In this document: piece by piece, positions 24,601 through 37,867 of the stretch | Numbering within the stretch: the stretch's first letter is position 1 | Layout: each line of letters starts with the position of its first letter | NCBI RefSeq assembly: GCF_947242115.1 | Contig: NC_074713.1 | Location: 9,430,001-9,494,000, forward strand | DNA: 64,000 bases | Direction of reading: 5' to 3' | Source: Biomphalaria glabrata | Lineage: Eukaryota > Mollusca > Gastropoda > Planorbidae | The notes under the pieces: generated by a model | Databases searched by the model: none | Seen by the model: only the letters and a program-made list of their open reading frames with translations | Told to the model about the DNA's origin: nothing | Made by a program: the position numbers and the translations under genes

Positions 24601-25340
24601 AGCCTTCACAAGGACATCACTCATTGTCATTCACTGTTTGTAATGCGGTCTTGCAACCATATGATGATATGTGACTTATGAGGATGATGAGCCATGATGG
24701 AAATAGAGGCTGGAGTGCACACCACAGTGCAAGCATCTAATCATTTAATTTTATAGATTGTAAGGTTAGCATACTACTAGATTTAGAAATTTAGATTTAA
24801 ACTTATTACGACTTTACTTCTTAAGACTTAACTTAAGTTATTTAAGTTTAAGTCAGACTTAATTTAAGTTATTACATTATTTAAATTATTAGTATTACTA
24901 ATTATAATATAATTAGTTTAGTAATTTATTAGTTATTAGCCATTAAGTTTAAGTTGATTAAGGCAGGCATTATTAGTATTCTTATTGTCTATTCTAGATC
25001 TATAATTCTATAGATCTAGATTCTAGAATCTGATCTAGGCTATGAGTCTGAAGTAGATCTATGCAATCTAGATCTAGATCTATAGAGACAGATAATATTT
25101 TTATTTATTTACATGGACATGACTGTCTACCTGAGTCAAGATTAATCATTAAGTGAAGGGCTACAGTTTCTCCCAGTTTGAGTAATTTTAAAAGTACATC
25201 AATGGGCATCAGTCTTTAAAAAAAACGTAAAACCTAGATATCTAGAAACTCAATGGGTAATACACACCGACATGTAGAATAGTCAAAAGAAAAGATGTGT
25301 TTTTTTTTGGGGTGGAAAAATCCAGCTTTGGGAATCCTAT
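24600..25340. other. AT-rich spacer upstream of NPC2, no gene seen
   Basis: It is made of TTAAGTTTAAG-like runs, then TCTAGATCTAGA runs around 25000-25090. No open frame with recognisable coding content was found on either strand. Confidence 0.5.
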
Positions 25341-25365
25341 ATAGTTTGAATCACATGATCCATAT

Positions 25366-25377
25366 AATCACGTGATG
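25366..25377 (+). promoter_or_regulatory. CLEAR/E-box-like site upstream of NPC2
   Basis: AATCACGTGATG contains the palindrome TCACGTGA 127 bases before the NPC2 start codon. A weaker TCACATGA lies at 25351. In vertebrates the CLEAR motif (GTCACGTGAC core) recruits TFEB/TFE3 to promoters of lysosomal genes, NPC2 included. The motif is seen directly; its use here is inference. Confidence 0.5.
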
Positions 25378-25501
25378 TTACTTGTGTTGCTAGACTAGAT
25401 AAAAAAGTCGACTTGTTAAGATTTCATTAATGATCATTGTTTGAATGAATAATTAGATTATAAATTCTAATTCTAGCTCAACATCTTTTTAAGTTTTGAA
25501 A

Positions 25502-28500
25502 ATGTTTATTAAAAGCTTCTTTACTTTTTTTGTATTTCTTAGCTGTTTATTAAGCTTTACCTGTGCTAGTCATGGCGTACGACGATTTGAAGTTGATCAG
25601 AAAGACAAATTTCAAAATTGTCAGCTTAGTTTCAAAGATTGCGGTATGTACATGAACTGAAGTCAATACAATACAATATTATATACTATACCTATATTTA
25701 TTATTATACAATATTTATAAAAAATATACTAGATCTAGAATCTAAATCTATCTATATAATTACTTTATAATACTTTATAAGTTTATAATTATATAGATCT
25801 AAATCTAGATCTATTATTATCTATATTAATTATTATTATAATAAATCTATAGAATCTAGATAGTAGTCTATACAATGAAATTATGAATAGTTTAAATAGT
25901 TTAATTATAAATCTAGTACTCCAGGATTATTAGATCATCAAATGATTAAATCAGTCATACTATTAATGCTAATTATAGATTCTAAGATGTATATATATTA
26001 TATTATATTAATTTATATATCTATATGATGTAGATCTTATTATCAGACATAGATCTAAATTATATGTTGTTATGATTGATATTATTAATATTATTATTGA
26101 TAGACTATCATAGGGTTTCACTCATAGTCATACTCACAGACTGATATGTTACAGCAGCTACATAATATTTAAATCTATAACTCTTATTCAGTGTTATAAG
26201 TGTTTATTTTATAGAAAATAGAATAGATAGATCTAGGTTCTAAATAACAAAATTATCTGTCTGGTCATGCAGTTTGCATGCTGGACTGTCGTTCAGACTT
26301 ATTGATGGTCCTGGGTTCTAACCCTTCCCGCTCCCATCCCCCAGTTCGAACTAGGAAGTACATTCTCTTCAACTCTGAAAGAACTTCCGAAACATGTAAA
26401 ACAATCTAGATTTATTTTTATATTAAATATCTAAATTTATAAATATATAATATATAAAATATTATTATCAATAAAAGTGGCTTAGATTTATTAATTATTT
26501 ATTTAATAAAGAAAATCACAAGGCTCAAGACTTACTCTGTCCCTTTTTCTACTTTGTACTATTTCATCTAGAATAGTAGAGCTCTAATTATTTATTGCCT
26601 TTAAAAGGATCTCTTCATGTTAATCCCTCCCCTTCATATTAAATCCAGCTATCAAGGTGACGCCATATGCATTAATTTAGATTATTTTGGAAAACCACTA
26701 AAAATGCAGCCCCTCCTTGAAATGCTTGAGCTTTGTTGATGTGGAAAGTCATTGGAACATTGTTCTTGAAAGCCAACACTCTTCATAGCAATGAGCAGGA
26801 GAGAAGTGAAATCCTCACTCAATGTTGTAAATTGAAATCCTTAGAGAACCAAAGCTAAAGGAAGTTTAATGTGATGATACTTTATATTTTTTAATTCACC
26901 TCACAGGTTCAAAGTCTGGATCTTTAAAATCTGCCACTTACAATGGCACTTGCAATAGTGGAATTGCGGTATTGAAGAGAGGAACAATTGTCAGCATTGA
27001 CTTTTCCTTCATATCAAGTGAGTAGTGGGTCATCGTAAGTCATTTAAAAAACAAGCTGTCAACAGTGTATAGTAAAGCCAACAAATTTGTTTTATTATAG
27101 TAAGATTATGGCTGTATAAATATTGTTATGACGTGAGATTGAACTAAAGAATATAACTCATCGATTCTCAGATCGATGGTATCTCTCTGATTACAGTAGC
27201 ACAATCCAACTATGATCAATCAATATCCCCGGTAAAAAGAAATAATGTCACAATCTCCATATCAAATTTACATATTCTGATTCACTAACATAAATTTAAG
27301 AAAACAATCCCACTAGTTAAGGTCATTTATGCCCAACAGAGGAGGAACAGGGTTACAGCAATATTAATTAAAATATAAACACAACTATTCAATATGTAAA
27401 AGACATTTGTTTAGGAACATTTGCAATCAGCCAGCTATTGGTCTACAAAGTCCAACATTTTAATATATTGCTTGTTCTCTGTCCCTTATCTAATGAGTCA
27501 ATGTTTAAACACATTTTTCCAGTTCAATTTCAGTTAACTTTTTAATTATAATATCTAGATCAGTGATGCTCAACCTCACTCGGACGGCGGGCCATTTTAA
27601 TATCCGACACTCGAGTCGCGGGCCACATGAAGAATAAGTGAAAAAAAAAAGGGAATTATACAATTAATTAATTTTTATTTTAGAAACTCGTAAATCTAGT
27701 ATTTACATTTGTGAGAAGTTTATCCTAAACTACTTTTAAATATCCGGCTGTATAGTTGAGATGCCAAGTTGAAGAACTGAATCTAGAATTCTAGATTTTT
27801 GTCTAAGAGACGTTACGATTACGTAGCATTGGTGTCGCACGATTCATCACTGAAAAAGTTTGTCCCACTAATAAGTCCTTGTAATTATTGGGAGCAGATG
27901 AAGAAAACTGCTCAGAACCGAGTTCGGTGGAGAGGTTGCGGACCTATGCTCCCCTGGGAGTGCACAGGATGAAGTCAGTAAGTCAATTATTGTGATCATC
28001 CATAACACTTGTTTTCGTAGATTTCGAAAAGTTAATGCAAGAAACACGTATTAGAAATCAATAGTCTGCATCACTTGAACTTTATCAAGCAAGGATGTTT
28101 AGTTTGTAAGTCTATCGGTTTCAGTTGTAGCTCTGTCTGGGCGATTGACACACTGGCGGCAGATGGATTTTAGAAACGACGAATATTGTTCAATCTGAAC
28201 AGTACTGAACACTATCATCATCACATGGTCCGTAGATTTTGTTGGTGAATAATTCGCAGAGACCACAGAGGCTCGGTTCCATTTGACCTCTAAAAAGCAT
28301 AGTTTTGACACTATCAGTAGTAACTCCCACTTATTTCTCCAAGGAAAAAAGATTCTCTGTGATGGTTGAAACTTTTTTGTCAGTGCTACGCCACTGGCGA
28401 TCCATGCATGCTCCAAATAGCTACTCATTTTCGGATTTCAAAACTGTTGTTTTTATCGCGAATAAATACCAAAATTTTGAGCGGTATCAGATATGTCGCT

Positions 28501-30375
28501 AAACTCGTCAGTGGCAACAGACAATAAACATACATCCGACTCATTTTCTTCTCTTTTAGGTAACTATTCTCATCAATCCTCCAGTTTAGGTGTAATCGAA
28601 CTATGGCGTCTCAAACCAAGAATGTTGCCTTATTTGTTTGATTTCCTAAAGCTGTTGAAAAAGAGCCACTCTTTCTTTATATAAACAAATATTTTGGCTT
28701 ACTATCGATACCAATACATTTACTCTACCCCTTACTATCGATACCAATCCATTTAATCTATGTAGTGAAAGATATTTTTAAAACTTTTTTTGGACAATGA
28801 ATTTTCTACACTTTGTGCCGACATTTCGGCGGGCCGGATATAACCACGTCGCGGGCCGGATGTGGCCCGCGGGCCGTATTTTGGGCATCACTGATCTAGA
28901 TCAATAATAGCACAGATAGTATGTTTTTTAGTTTCACTGGAAACATGAACTTTGGCTTATTAAATATGAAATGAAGGAAAGAAATCCATCAATGCATTAA
29001 ATATACCAGGAGTGTGCAAAAAAAATTAATTAATGAAGTCAAAATAAAAGTTTATAATAATTGTTTATTTCATTAAATGTTTATTTCATAAAATATTTAT
29101 TCCATTAAATGTTTATTTCATGTGTATATTTTCCTCAGATCAAGTTGAAGATACTTTGAAATCCATAGTGCACGGTAAAATTTCAGATCTTCCTTTTGTT
29201 CCATTTCCACTGGACAATCCTGATGCTTGCAAGGATTCTGGTCTGACTTGCCCTATTAAAAATGGAGTGCAGCTAGATTACCTCCCTGTTTTAAATGTAC
29301 TTTCAACATATCCTTCAGTGAGTCTATTTTCACAATTTCACAATTGCTTTAACATTTACTTTTGTAGGCCCTTTTATAACTTCAAAACTTTAAAATATTT
29401 ATTGGGGGAAATGTTTTTATTTTGTGCTTAGTTAACCTTAGCAACCTGTATGATCAGAGCAGTTAACATCCTTTAAATATTGTTAAGAATGTTTTGTTTT
29501 GTCAACTCGTCTAATAGATCATTGAAGGAGTAATGTGCTAAACAATGCATATAAGATTTGTACATTTGATTAGAGCTGGTTCAAAAGAGAGAGAGAGAGA
29601 AAGATTGTTCATAAAAATTTGAAGCTGTTAACATTTTTCTTTGCTAAATAGTTTAAAAAAAAAATGTCATCTGTAACACTTTCTCTTCAGGAAAGAAACT
29701 AGCAGTTTTCCATCTTTTGTGGAATAAAATTTTTTTTTTTTTTAGTATTGTTTTGATAATTTTATTATTACTTTCTGAGGAAAACATGGATAATTGTACA
29801 GAGCCTTTAGGTACTTAAATAGTTTTTCTAACTAGCATAGTCTGAATTAAAAAAAAAAAAAGTATATCATGGTTTCTCTCTCCTTTAGAAAATCAAGGAA
29901 GTTCAATACTTTAGTTTGTAGTTATATGATTCTGAATAGTGAGCCATTTTTCAAAAGCTCCTCAGGAAGTAAAAAAAAAAAAAAAAGCCAGGAAAAGTCA
30001 TTACTGAGTTATTTTTTAATGATCAGAACTTCTTTCCTTGTTTTCACTAATGTTGCTGACAATTCACTGCTCATTTGTTTTGTACAACCTTTGACAGGTT
30101 TATACATTGCTCCAATAATAATAATAAAGTAATTTATAAAGTGCATAATCACTTATTAGCTACTCTGCAATATAATTTTTCTTTAGTCTATAGCTTCATT
30201 TGCATTCTTCAAACATCCTCCTTGACATTTTTACCAGTGTAACATGTTGTTCTTATGGTCTCACCGTTTTCTTCCTCAACCCAAACAGGTGAATGTGATA
30301 GTCAAGTGGGAGCTTCAAAACAAGGCTGGCGATGATGTTTTTTGTGCATTGATCCCAGCGACCATCACTAGCTAA
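25502..30375 (+). CDS. NPC2: NPC2-like secreted/lysosomal sterol-transfer protein (ML domain)
   Basis: Four exons join in phase: 25502-25643, 26907-27017, 29139-29317 and 30289-30375, giving 172 residues. Residues 1-22 form a signal peptide (MFIKSFFTFFVFLSCLLSF..). The ML domain follows: LSFKDCGSKSGSL, RGTIVSIDFSF, IVHGKISDLPFVPFPLDN, CKDSGLTCPIKNG, YLPVLNVLSTYPSVNVIVKW and a final FCALIP. Known role: binds cholesterol in the late endosome/lysosome lumen and hands it to NPC1; invertebrates often have several NPC2 paralogs with broader lipid or immune roles. Cysteines lie at 40, 47, 63, 115, 122 and 163. The partner expected five residues after Cys63 is Ala68, so one of the three usual disulfides cannot form normally. 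One sequon (NGT at 60-62) is present. Intron 1 holds a SINE and intron 2 a 1.3-kb hAT-like element. Confidence 0.94.
26255..26404 (+). repeat. tRNA-derived SINE family B copy in NPC2 intron 1
   Basis: The head CTGGTCATGCAGTTTGCATG is followed by GGACTGTCGTTCAGA, a B-box-like GGGTTCTAACCC, CGCTCCCATCCCCCA and CTTCAACTCTGAAAGAAC. The same order is found in reverse at 4010-4178. Confidence 0.75.
27561..28893. mobile_element. hAT-like DNA transposon, apparently non-autonomous, in NPC2 intron 2
   Basis: The ends are inverted: CAGTGATGCTCAACC on the left, and GGGCATCACTG on the right (reading CAGTGATGCCCAA in reverse). Subterminal GCGGGCCACAT-type sequence occurs at both ends. Flanking 8-base copies of ATCTAGAT (27553-27560 and 28894-28901) are the expected hAT target duplication. 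That octamer is itself common nearby, so the duplication alone is weak evidence. The GC-rich ends contrast sharply with the AT-rich intron. Internal frames of about 60-110 codons are not recognisable as transposase. Confidence 0.75.
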
Positions 30376-30676
30376 GGTCTCTTTACACAAGCACAGAGCA
30401 CATTCCTTTATTTATGCTTTTCTTGTACTAGTAGTAAGCTAGGCATCAAATTGAGACTATTTTTATATATATATATATATAAATCTGTTATGTCCTGTTT
30501 ACCATTTTGTCTCTCTTCTAAAAATAGGGTAAGCAGGACAAGAAAGATAAAGATCTTCATTTTTTTTTATATATATTTATATCCATAATTAGTTTTTGTC
30601 GTTTTATTTTTCTTATTTTAAAAGTTTTGTAAGTTGTTGTTTTTTTTTAATGATAATCTCTGTGTGTTGCTCAATC

Positions 30677-30682
30677 AATAAA
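30677..30682 (+). terminator. Candidate poly(A) signal for NPC2
   Basis: AATAAA about 300 bases after the NPC2 stop. Further AATAAA hexamers at 30830 and about 30948 are alternatives. Confidence 0.4.
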
Positions 30683-30959
30683 ACTTTTCGAGAACCCTAA
30701 CCCTGTTGATAAATCCAATTTGTATTGACTTGTTTTATATGATGTGTGCCTTACGATTATGTTTTTTTGAACACTTTTATTTGAATGCTTGTAACAATGT
30801 TAACTTTAATTGTTTTAAGTTAAGCATGAAATAAATTTGTGCGAAAATGTTTCTTGAGAATGTCCACAAGATGTTATGTTCAAAAGGAAATGTACATTTC
30901 TGACACATTATCACCCTTATCATACAAAAATGTAGAAATTGTGTAAATAATAAACTTAC

Positions 30960-33900
30960 TGTAATGCATGTTACTGTGAGTCATCTCCCTTTCTATTGCT
31001 TGCTATTAGCAAACTGAATGCACTACTGAATGCACAATAGGAAAGAGGTGAAAAAATAAAGAAATGAAGTTTGAGTAAGAAAAGTTCAAGTTTAATTAAA
31101 TATACAACTACATTAACACATGGTTATGCATAGGACGTTAATTATCTTCTGTTTTGAAGGAGTGTCTGTAATTTATAAGATAAGGTTAAAATTGTAGACA
31201 TCAAAATCTAAGTGCACCTTACCATTACTTTCCATAACCACAGCACTTTTGTAGTGAATGTACTAATTGATCTGTCAACAATTTGTTTTCTATGCTTTGT
31301 ATTTGAAATGAATCTCTTATTGAAAGGAATATTTTGTACGCCAAATTATTAAAGCAGTTTCTTATTTAATGAAGAATCTTTTGTTAGTGTGTGTGTCTAA
31401 TTTGTTATAATCACATTTCCTGGCCATACAATTAAAAACTATTACACTCATATATTTAGCTTTGAAAGTGTACATTTTAAATTAGCACCAATCATGTCAA
31501 CAAAATGAACAAAATTCTATGCCACTTATCTTCAAAGTACTTAGATCAAGTCCAACTCCATAAGGATGAGACATTACCGATATTAAGAAGTACAATGAGA
31601 AAACAAAATGTTTATATATGGGAACTTGAAGCTAGAATAAATAAATATGCCAGTTCCTAGAGAGATGCCATTTCCCTATGTCAACCTCAAAGATTTTAAA
31701 ATTTCCTTAGCAAAAAAAAAATGCTATTAAAACACAAGGTCCCAATGGCTCAACTCCTTATCGTTCAGCCTCATTTAGAGATAATAAAAAAAAAAGATTA
31801 ATACTGTGATGTGGACCATGTATTTACATCTCTACATTTGTAAGTAGAATGTAGGATCTATTAGTAACAGGCCTTTGAAGTTCTAACATTAAACTATTAA
31901 TGTGCTGTTAATAATCAGTAATAGAATGGATGTCCAGCAACATTCAAGTTTGATTAGTTTAAAATATTTTGAGTTGCTGTTCTTACTTAAGTTAACAATT
32001 TCCAGTTTCTTGGATATTTTCTATTTGTCTGAACATCATGGCAGGAATGAAACAGTTTTGTTTTAAGCCAAATCTATTTTGTTTGTCATCTGTAAAGGTT
32101 GTTAATAACCATCATTTATATTCAGTACTTGAGTCTAAACTTTCTATCTTTAGTATACATTTTTTTGTGTGTGCTTATATCAGTTCTGAACAAAGATGTG
32201 GGAAGTGTGTATGTGATTTAAATGTTAAAGGACCTAGACATTTTTTTTAAAGCCATGAGATACAGTTTTTTGCCAGTACTAAGAAACCAAGAGTGCTTTA
32301 GGGGCTTTACTTTGACATGCTAAGTTCCATTGTTGTGTGTGGGGGCCTTGGCATAAACAATAAAGGCAAAAGAGAACAATCAGTGAGCATTCACCAGAGT
32401 AGAGCTGAAGTCACTGGCTGTACTCAGCTCACACTATGTAAAATAAAATCAAATATCACTCTGCTTCCTTTATTTTCATAATTACATGCATGTTTCAAAA
32501 ACTCCACCTGTGAGTTTTAAAAATGTGTTATATTCATTTATACTCTGCAATGTTTTTTTTATATCCGAAACAATGCATTTCTGCAGCTCAAAATGCAGCA
32601 TTTTACTGTTGGCTGCTCACAGAGCTCTACCAGGACCCTAGAGTCTCTTAACAAGCCAGTTCATTTAATCATAATAAACCTTCTTGCACATGACCCACGC
32701 ATGTCTAAGTCCAGGCCTGTAAATTATATATCTCTTTGTTCTGCTACTGATTTTTATGGCTGTGTTGAAAATTTCAACCTTCTGTTCATGACTGAGAGTA
32801 ACAAATATGCATGGATGACCTAAATTACCTCATTTGTCAAGCGGTTGTTACGAGGAGCCAAGTATACGTTTTTTTCTATAAAAGTTAAAACCTGTTTCTG
32901 TTTTATTTTTCAACATAAAAATAAGTAAAATCTACTCAAAATACTTTGAAAAAAAATAAATATACAATTCCTCTTTTATGAAGCTTATGAGTGTTGTGTT
33001 AGGAGTGAATATTGTTAATAACTAATGAATGATAGATTTGAACAAGATTGGAAGATTCCCCACACCTACAAACAAACAAAATAGGGTTAAGCGTATGTAT
33101 AAAATTTTTCTTGCGTCAGCGTAAATAAAATTCTAATGATACAGTGTGCAAAAAAGTTCCACCTCTATTAATTTATTAAACTCTTTCATTAATAGGGCCT
33201 TAATGCAGAAATATCAAAAGATATCTGTTCAAGATAGATTGTTTACTTATCTAGCCAAACTTAATTATTGTATTCTTTGAAAGATTATAAGGGTCAAACT
33301 AGAGTTTTCCCAGTGTGGTCAAATAGCTAGTAATTCTTTTCCCAAAACGTTAGAGCTGAGATATGTGTCAAGTTTATGGAGCCGATGAATTTGCAAGCTG
33401 AATTTTAAAATTAAGAAATAAACACTCTTGTTTCTAGAGGATGCTGGTCAACATTTTCCATGGAAAAACAAAATAAAACCAAGATATTTTTTTGTAACTT
33501 CTTTAATGGTCAAATGACAATAGTGACATGTTCTTTTTTTTTATAGTTCTAACTAACCAAGATAAATGATAATTTTTATTATTAGTACATAAACAGTTAA
33601 GAACAGAAAACTTTTACATTAGGATATTCTTATAGAATCTAAAAAAAAATTGTAAAAATTGTCATTTAATTTTAGTCCAGTAAAGCTCTGTAAAGGCCAA
33701 CATCTTGTAAAACAAACAAAAACTTGCCAATTCTTCACATTTTTAGATATTTTTTTTTCATTTCAATTAAAATCTATCTAGTGAGTATACCAAACAGTTC
33801 AACAAAAACTGAAATCAATAAATCAACTACAACTAAAGAATGATGGATTGAAACAACATACAGTAAACATTGTCACATGATCTGATCTTAACATTGAAAT

Positions 33901-36900
33901 AAAGTTTGTTGGTTTAAGACCTAGACTCGACAGAAACAACGTTGAAGGCACAAAAATCACTCATGTGACTAACACTATATACAACAAGATTTGGCAGTGG
34001 GACCCACAACCCCCGAGACCCCCCTCTTCCTCTACACCACCCCACTTATTTGTCTACATAAATGTTATCCTTTATCTTCCTATGATCAAATGCGCAGCAC
34101 ATAAGATCAACTCTTAAAAATTTAAATATTGCCAAATACATAAAAAAAATATTGCCTGAAACATTAAAGAAACATTGGTTGTTTTTTAAAAAAAAAAAAC
34201 AAGCACAAAAAGAATTAGCTACCTAGATAACTAGTTAATAGATGTCCATGAAAGCTGACGATGTATATAAGACATGACTATGACAGAGCATAACAACAAA
34301 GCCAATAATGAAACAGAGACACTATGTACAACATATATCGGTTATAGATCAATGTGGGGGATATTGTCAACATATTGGTATACATGGGGATTTTAAAAAA
34401 ATGACGAAATACAATAATATGGCCTTTGATTCCAAATTTGAGTTTTCTAAAATTTAAGAAACTAAAAATTCTGAATGATCTAAAAGAGAAAAAAAAAAGG
34501 TATTTCTATTTGTAAGTAGCTACTAAAGCCTTTACGAAACATTGAATTAAACCTTAAGCATACCAAGTGTAATCAACACGACTGGTAAAATTAGACATAA
34601 CGTTGTAAGGGGGGGCAATAAGAAGCATCAATTAAACAGAAAAATGACAAGTACTATTCAAAGCCACACCAGTTACGTAAGAACAAATGTACATGCTAGA
34701 TACTTGAAATGTGCAGGAGTCATTAGTAGATAGTAGTAAAGCAGAACATATTAATGGGTGTTGTTTGATGAAAACATTGATGGTTTTGAAAGAACTGAGT
34801 TGATTTAAAGGACTCTTGAAGCTTTGTTTGATCTATTTTACCCATTAAAAAATGTCCTAATTATTTCAAAGCACTTCTTCAGATTTGACAAAAAAAAAGC
34901 TGGAGTTAGTCAATGGCTGAACCAAACTTCACATATAATTCATAACTAAATACAAATCAAGCTTAGAAGCTCAAGTTGAACAAAGCAACACAAAAATGGG
35001 GTTCAGGTCCCCCCCCCCCCCTTCCCCAAAATGCAACAATAGTCTGCATGTATTTATGTATTTAAATAACTCAAGGTAAATTAATGGCTCTCAATTTTAG
35101 GATCAGCTACTTTAAAAGTAGTTTCAACACATTTCCCAATCAAGTCTTAAAAAAATAGTGTAAAATGTACTAAAGAAATGACAGGATTGAAGCCCCAGGT
35201 GTTGCAACTGTAGCAGTTAGCAAGTTCATGAGAACACACACACACAAAAAGAGATTAATTATATGAAAATAATGTCAGAGATAAGTCTAGTCATTAGTTA
35301 ATATCAATCCAAAGAAAAATAATCTCTTTCTTGCACTGTTGACATAATGCAGCTGTTAAAGTTCAAGGTCAGTGGTACCTATCAAGATAGAGCTGGGCCT
35401 AATAGAAATTATTAACAAGAAATTCAACTTTATGCTTTGAGAAAAAAAAAAAACTTGCTTCTAAAACCAGGAAAACCTCAAATGAAAAGAGATAAAGAAG
35501 CAAAAAACTGAATCACAGACGGTTGGAAATGTAAAAACTTTTTTTTTTTTACACAACAATAATGCATGCAATTATTTTTATTATTTAATTATATATATAT
35601 ATATATATTTATATATACTGCAAACAGTATGAACGATCTGATTACTGTACTTAGCTACGTTGATGGAGGTGAACCAATAGTCTAATGCTGTTCAAGCTAA
35701 TACTATTTAGGGTTAGGAACAACATTGCTTATGCCGAAGTAGTGCCATGGCAGAAGAAGCTAAGGATGCCTCACCAATTACCAAAACTTCTTTAAAAAAA
35801 AAGAGGCTATGCTAGTACATGGTCAATAATCACTTATAGATGAACGGAACACAAGCATACATTTGATTAACTTATTCTGTGCCCTAGATATAAATGAAAT
35901 AGCCTTAGTCTAGCCGTAGGTGATGGAAATGTAACTCTATGTGCAGCTAATTAAACTATTCGATACAAAATATTGACCTTAATTAAAAAAAAAACAAACA
36001 CAACATCTTGCTATTTGATAGGGTTATTCTAAACCACTACATCGAAACACTAGGTATGATGTATATAATAGAAAGCTCAGATCTGATTCATTCTTGAAAT
36101 GAAAGCAGCTCACCAAATACCTTTTCTTTTTTAAAAACTCCTACAAATTATTATTGTGAGAATGAAGAAAACAGACAAAATATATAGGTTAGGTTTACAG
36201 ACACATTGAAAAAGAACAAAACAAAATATATATAGGTTAGGCTTACTCACAAACAGTTAAAACAAGAAACAAAAAAAAGGGAAAACAATGTTTAACCCAG
36301 TATTTTTTTTTTTTACAAGCATTTTGTTAAAAGTAGTTTTCACATTACAGAAGAAGCAGAACTTTTGTTCTTCCATTTTGTGAGGGATTTTATAGTGTTC
36401 CTTTTTTTTTTATATTTCTTTTTTATATTCTTTACTTTTTTTTTTTTCACATTTTCTTTTTTAATTTTTTTTTTTGGCATTTTTTTTTAAAGCTTCTGAT
36501 AATATAAAAAAAAAAAGATGAAAATGCTAGTGATCTAGAATGTGAGAGACCTACGCAGCATTGGGAGAAAAGTCCATGAGAACAAGAGGAGCAACAATGA
36601 GTGATGTCATGAGTACAAGAGTAGATAACAAAAAGAGCATGCCTTCAACATTGGAGAGTTACATAAAGCTGCTATCAGTTGTTCCCCCTTTCAAGGGGAA
36701 GCCACAACAAAATTCAGAAAAGACAAAACTAAACAAAAAGTAAAACAATAATTTTAAAATAAAACAATGATTTACAAAGAAAAAACAACTTCCCAATAAG
36801 ACTGCCCCCATCTTTGCTTTTTAATTGCTGCCCTAAATACTAATCTTAACTTTTTCAGTACTGGACATGATGTCAACCTAACCTTTTCTTTTCATGCTAA

Positions 36901-37867
36901 ATACTGCATCATTATCTTCAAAAGTTTTAAGCATTCTTTCTTTTGATAGATTTAAATTTTACAAATTCCAATCCATAGCATCTCAATAATATTCTGCTTT
37001 ATCTTAACCTTTGCAAATGATTGTAAGAATGTATATGGGTTCACAAAATTAAAATATTAAATTAATTTAAATATTTATTTGCTTGCATTTTTTTCTTCAT
37101 TTCAAAGAAATGAAGATTTTTCTCCTGGTAATTATTTAAAAAAATATTATACTTAAGTATTATGTATCATATCTCCGTTCCACAAAATTTCGTATTGTTA
37201 ATTTACACTGACAATTAATTGGTGCCAAAATCAAACTAAAAGTTGCATTTCTCATGATAACCAACTATTTCATTCCAACAGCATTAGACTAGCTCTAACT
37301 AAAAAGAAAGCTGAAAAGCTTTTGCTCAAGTCCCTTTTGGTTTGAATCAACTCAAGATTTACAAAACTTTTGAATTCTTTATGCTGAATTCTTTAAGCTG
37401 AATGATGTTAGCAATCAGCACCCATTGAAGACCAAACACTTATGTTTACAGTAGCTGAATCAATCGGCCAGTACAATATCTCTACAAACCAGCCACACTT
37501 CTATCTCTTCCTTGAAATACACAAAAAAAAAATGCAAATAAGTTCTAAACTAAGTCTGGCAAAAATAAACCTCAGAACTAATAATTAAAAAAAAACAAAC
37601 AATAACAACTGGCCTCCAGCATACATGCCAGAGAATGTAAAAAAGTCTTGGATGTTGAATCTGGAACATTGAGCTCATCTCTTGCTGGGTCAATGAAGTG
37701 TCCTTGAACTCTCTGCCTCTGAATGTCTTTATTTATATTTTAACTCTTTGTTTGTTTGTTTTCCCCCTTGCCTCTGTCATGTTCTAATGTGAACACTAAA
37801 AACAAAAAACTCTGGAAGCAGTCTTTCTTTTCTATATTGAAGGAGAAGCAAAATAAAAAAAAATATT
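30960..37867. other. NPC2/HIF convergent interval, including the HIF 3' UTR
   Basis: Between the two convergent stop codons lies AT-rich sequence without recognisable coding content. It has poly-T/A tracts (densest at 36300-36500), (TA)n at 35592-35618 and a poly-C run at 35010-35020. The part adjoining 37867 must be HIF 3' UTR. An AATAAA on the HIF strand at 37728-37733 is the nearest candidate signal, but the true end is not determined. Confidence 0.5.
31105..31190 (+). mobile_element. LINE 3' tail fragment (tail family)
   Basis: A short copy that includes GTTAATTATCTTCTGTTTTG and ends GTAATTTATAAGATAAGG, matching the end of the copies at 8870-9095 and 21645-21832. Confidence 0.6.

Noticed and set aside
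28099-28428. 109-codon frame inside the hAT-like element
   Set aside because: No transposase block such as the hAT dimerisation region could be recognised.
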